Below, piece after piece: positions 63,699 through 64,000 of a stretch of 64,000 nucleotides of DNA. The position numbers and the translations under genes were made by a program. This DNA is from JALOAD01 sp023228995 [NCBI: Candidatus Muiribacterium halophilum]. Its GTDB lineage: Bacteria; Muiribacteriota; Muiribacteriia; Muiribacteriales. The notes beneath the pieces were generated by a model that had not been told where the DNA came from, searched no databases, and worked only from the letters and a program-made list of their open reading frames with translations. Each line of letters opens with the position of its first letter. Within the stretch, counting starts at the first letter, position 1. The stretch is taken from positions 56,397 through 120,396 of the forward strand of contig JALOAD010000006.1 of assembly GCA_023228995.1 (NCBI GenBank), in the 5' to 3' direction.

Positions 63699-64000
63699 AT
63701 GAAAGGTAAATACATTTTTACTTCAGAATCAGTAACTGAAGGACATCCGGATAAAATGTGTGATCAAATATCCGATGCTGTTCTTGATGCAATATATGAA
63801 AAAGATCCATGTGCAAGGGTTGCTTGTGAAACTCTTACAACAACAGGACTTGTAACAGTAGTTGGAGAAATTACAACAACTGCTTATGTAGATATACCTT
63901 CTATAGTAAGAAAAACAGTTAAAGAAATTGGATATGATTCATCAGATAAAGGATTTGATTATAAAACTTGTGCTGTTTTAGTATCTATTGATGAACAATC
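63699..64000 (+). CDS. metK: S-adenosylmethionine synthetase (3' end beyond the window)
   Basis: The first 100 residues are present and read [19 protein letters not shown], the family signature with the ATP-binding His in GHPDK, then [11 protein letters not shown] and [10 protein letters not shown]. The enzyme makes S-adenosylmethionine from methionine and ATP. AGGAGG lies 8 bases before the ATG. The frame runs open to the window edge. Confidence 0.96.
   Translation, partial: MKGKYIFTSESVTEGHPDKMCDQISDAVLDAIYEKDPCARVACETLTTTGLVTVVGEITTTAYVDIPSIVRKTVKEIGYDSSDKGFDYKTCAVLVSIDEQ

Overview
The window is very AT-rich DNA from a bacterium with an outer membrane. It carries a TolC-type channel, lipoprotein periplasmic adaptors, many lipobox signal peptides, and a type IV pilus / type II secretion assembly set. 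Large secreted proteins built from Ig-like repeats, the extreme codon bias and numerous small palindromic repeats suggest a poorly characterised low-GC lineage. The sequence alone does not let me name the phylum. I see no tRNA, rRNA or CRISPR array.

Layout. 1-7538: a tripartite MacAB/TolC-type ABC export operon (ATPase cut by the window edge, TolC, one adaptor lipoprotein, one adaptor that is two adaptors fused in tandem, FtsX-type permease). 7539-12234: repeat arrays, an XRE regulator divergent from a clostripain-family (C11) protease lipoprotein, then a hipA-hipB pair in toxin-first order. 12520-20256: glycyl-tRNA synthetase, a secreted protein, a CoA-disulfide-reductase-like enzyme with a RuvX-like nuclease, and two small proteins, interrupted by nearly identical ~300-bp intergenic repeats. 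20257-27321: uvrA, a chemotaxis receptor and a U32 peptidase-family protein. 27593-36795 (minus strand): three secreted proteins made of about 5, 7 and 13 bacterial Ig-like (Big_5/SbsA type) domains. 37209-51084: a paralogous lipoprotein family (one decayed copy, two with Kelch-like propellers, one 2793-residue giant with an embedded lipase-like domain and an array of IPT/TIG domains), followed by a membrane protein and the remains of a REP-associated transposase. 52931-63512: a response-regulator phosphatase, two pseudopilins, a GspE/PilB ATPase, PilM, PilN, PilO, a PilP-like protein, a HEAT-repeat protein and a propeller lipoprotein. 63699 to the end: the start of metK.

Several promoters match a TTGACA/TATAAT pattern with an exact 17-base spacer. 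Two genes, the phosphatase and the first pseudopilin, have their ATG exactly where transcription should start and look leaderless. The most unusual non-coding structures are an 8-bp minisatellite family (3, 4 and 38 units at three places), two arrays of tiny hairpins with GAA/AAA triloops, and a degenerate 11-bp tandem array in front of pilN.

As a whole the window is dominated by envelope biology: export, surface adhesion or anchoring, and pilus or secretion-machine assembly. A few housekeeping genes lie between these blocks. All functions are read from motifs and general family knowledge; no database search was possible.
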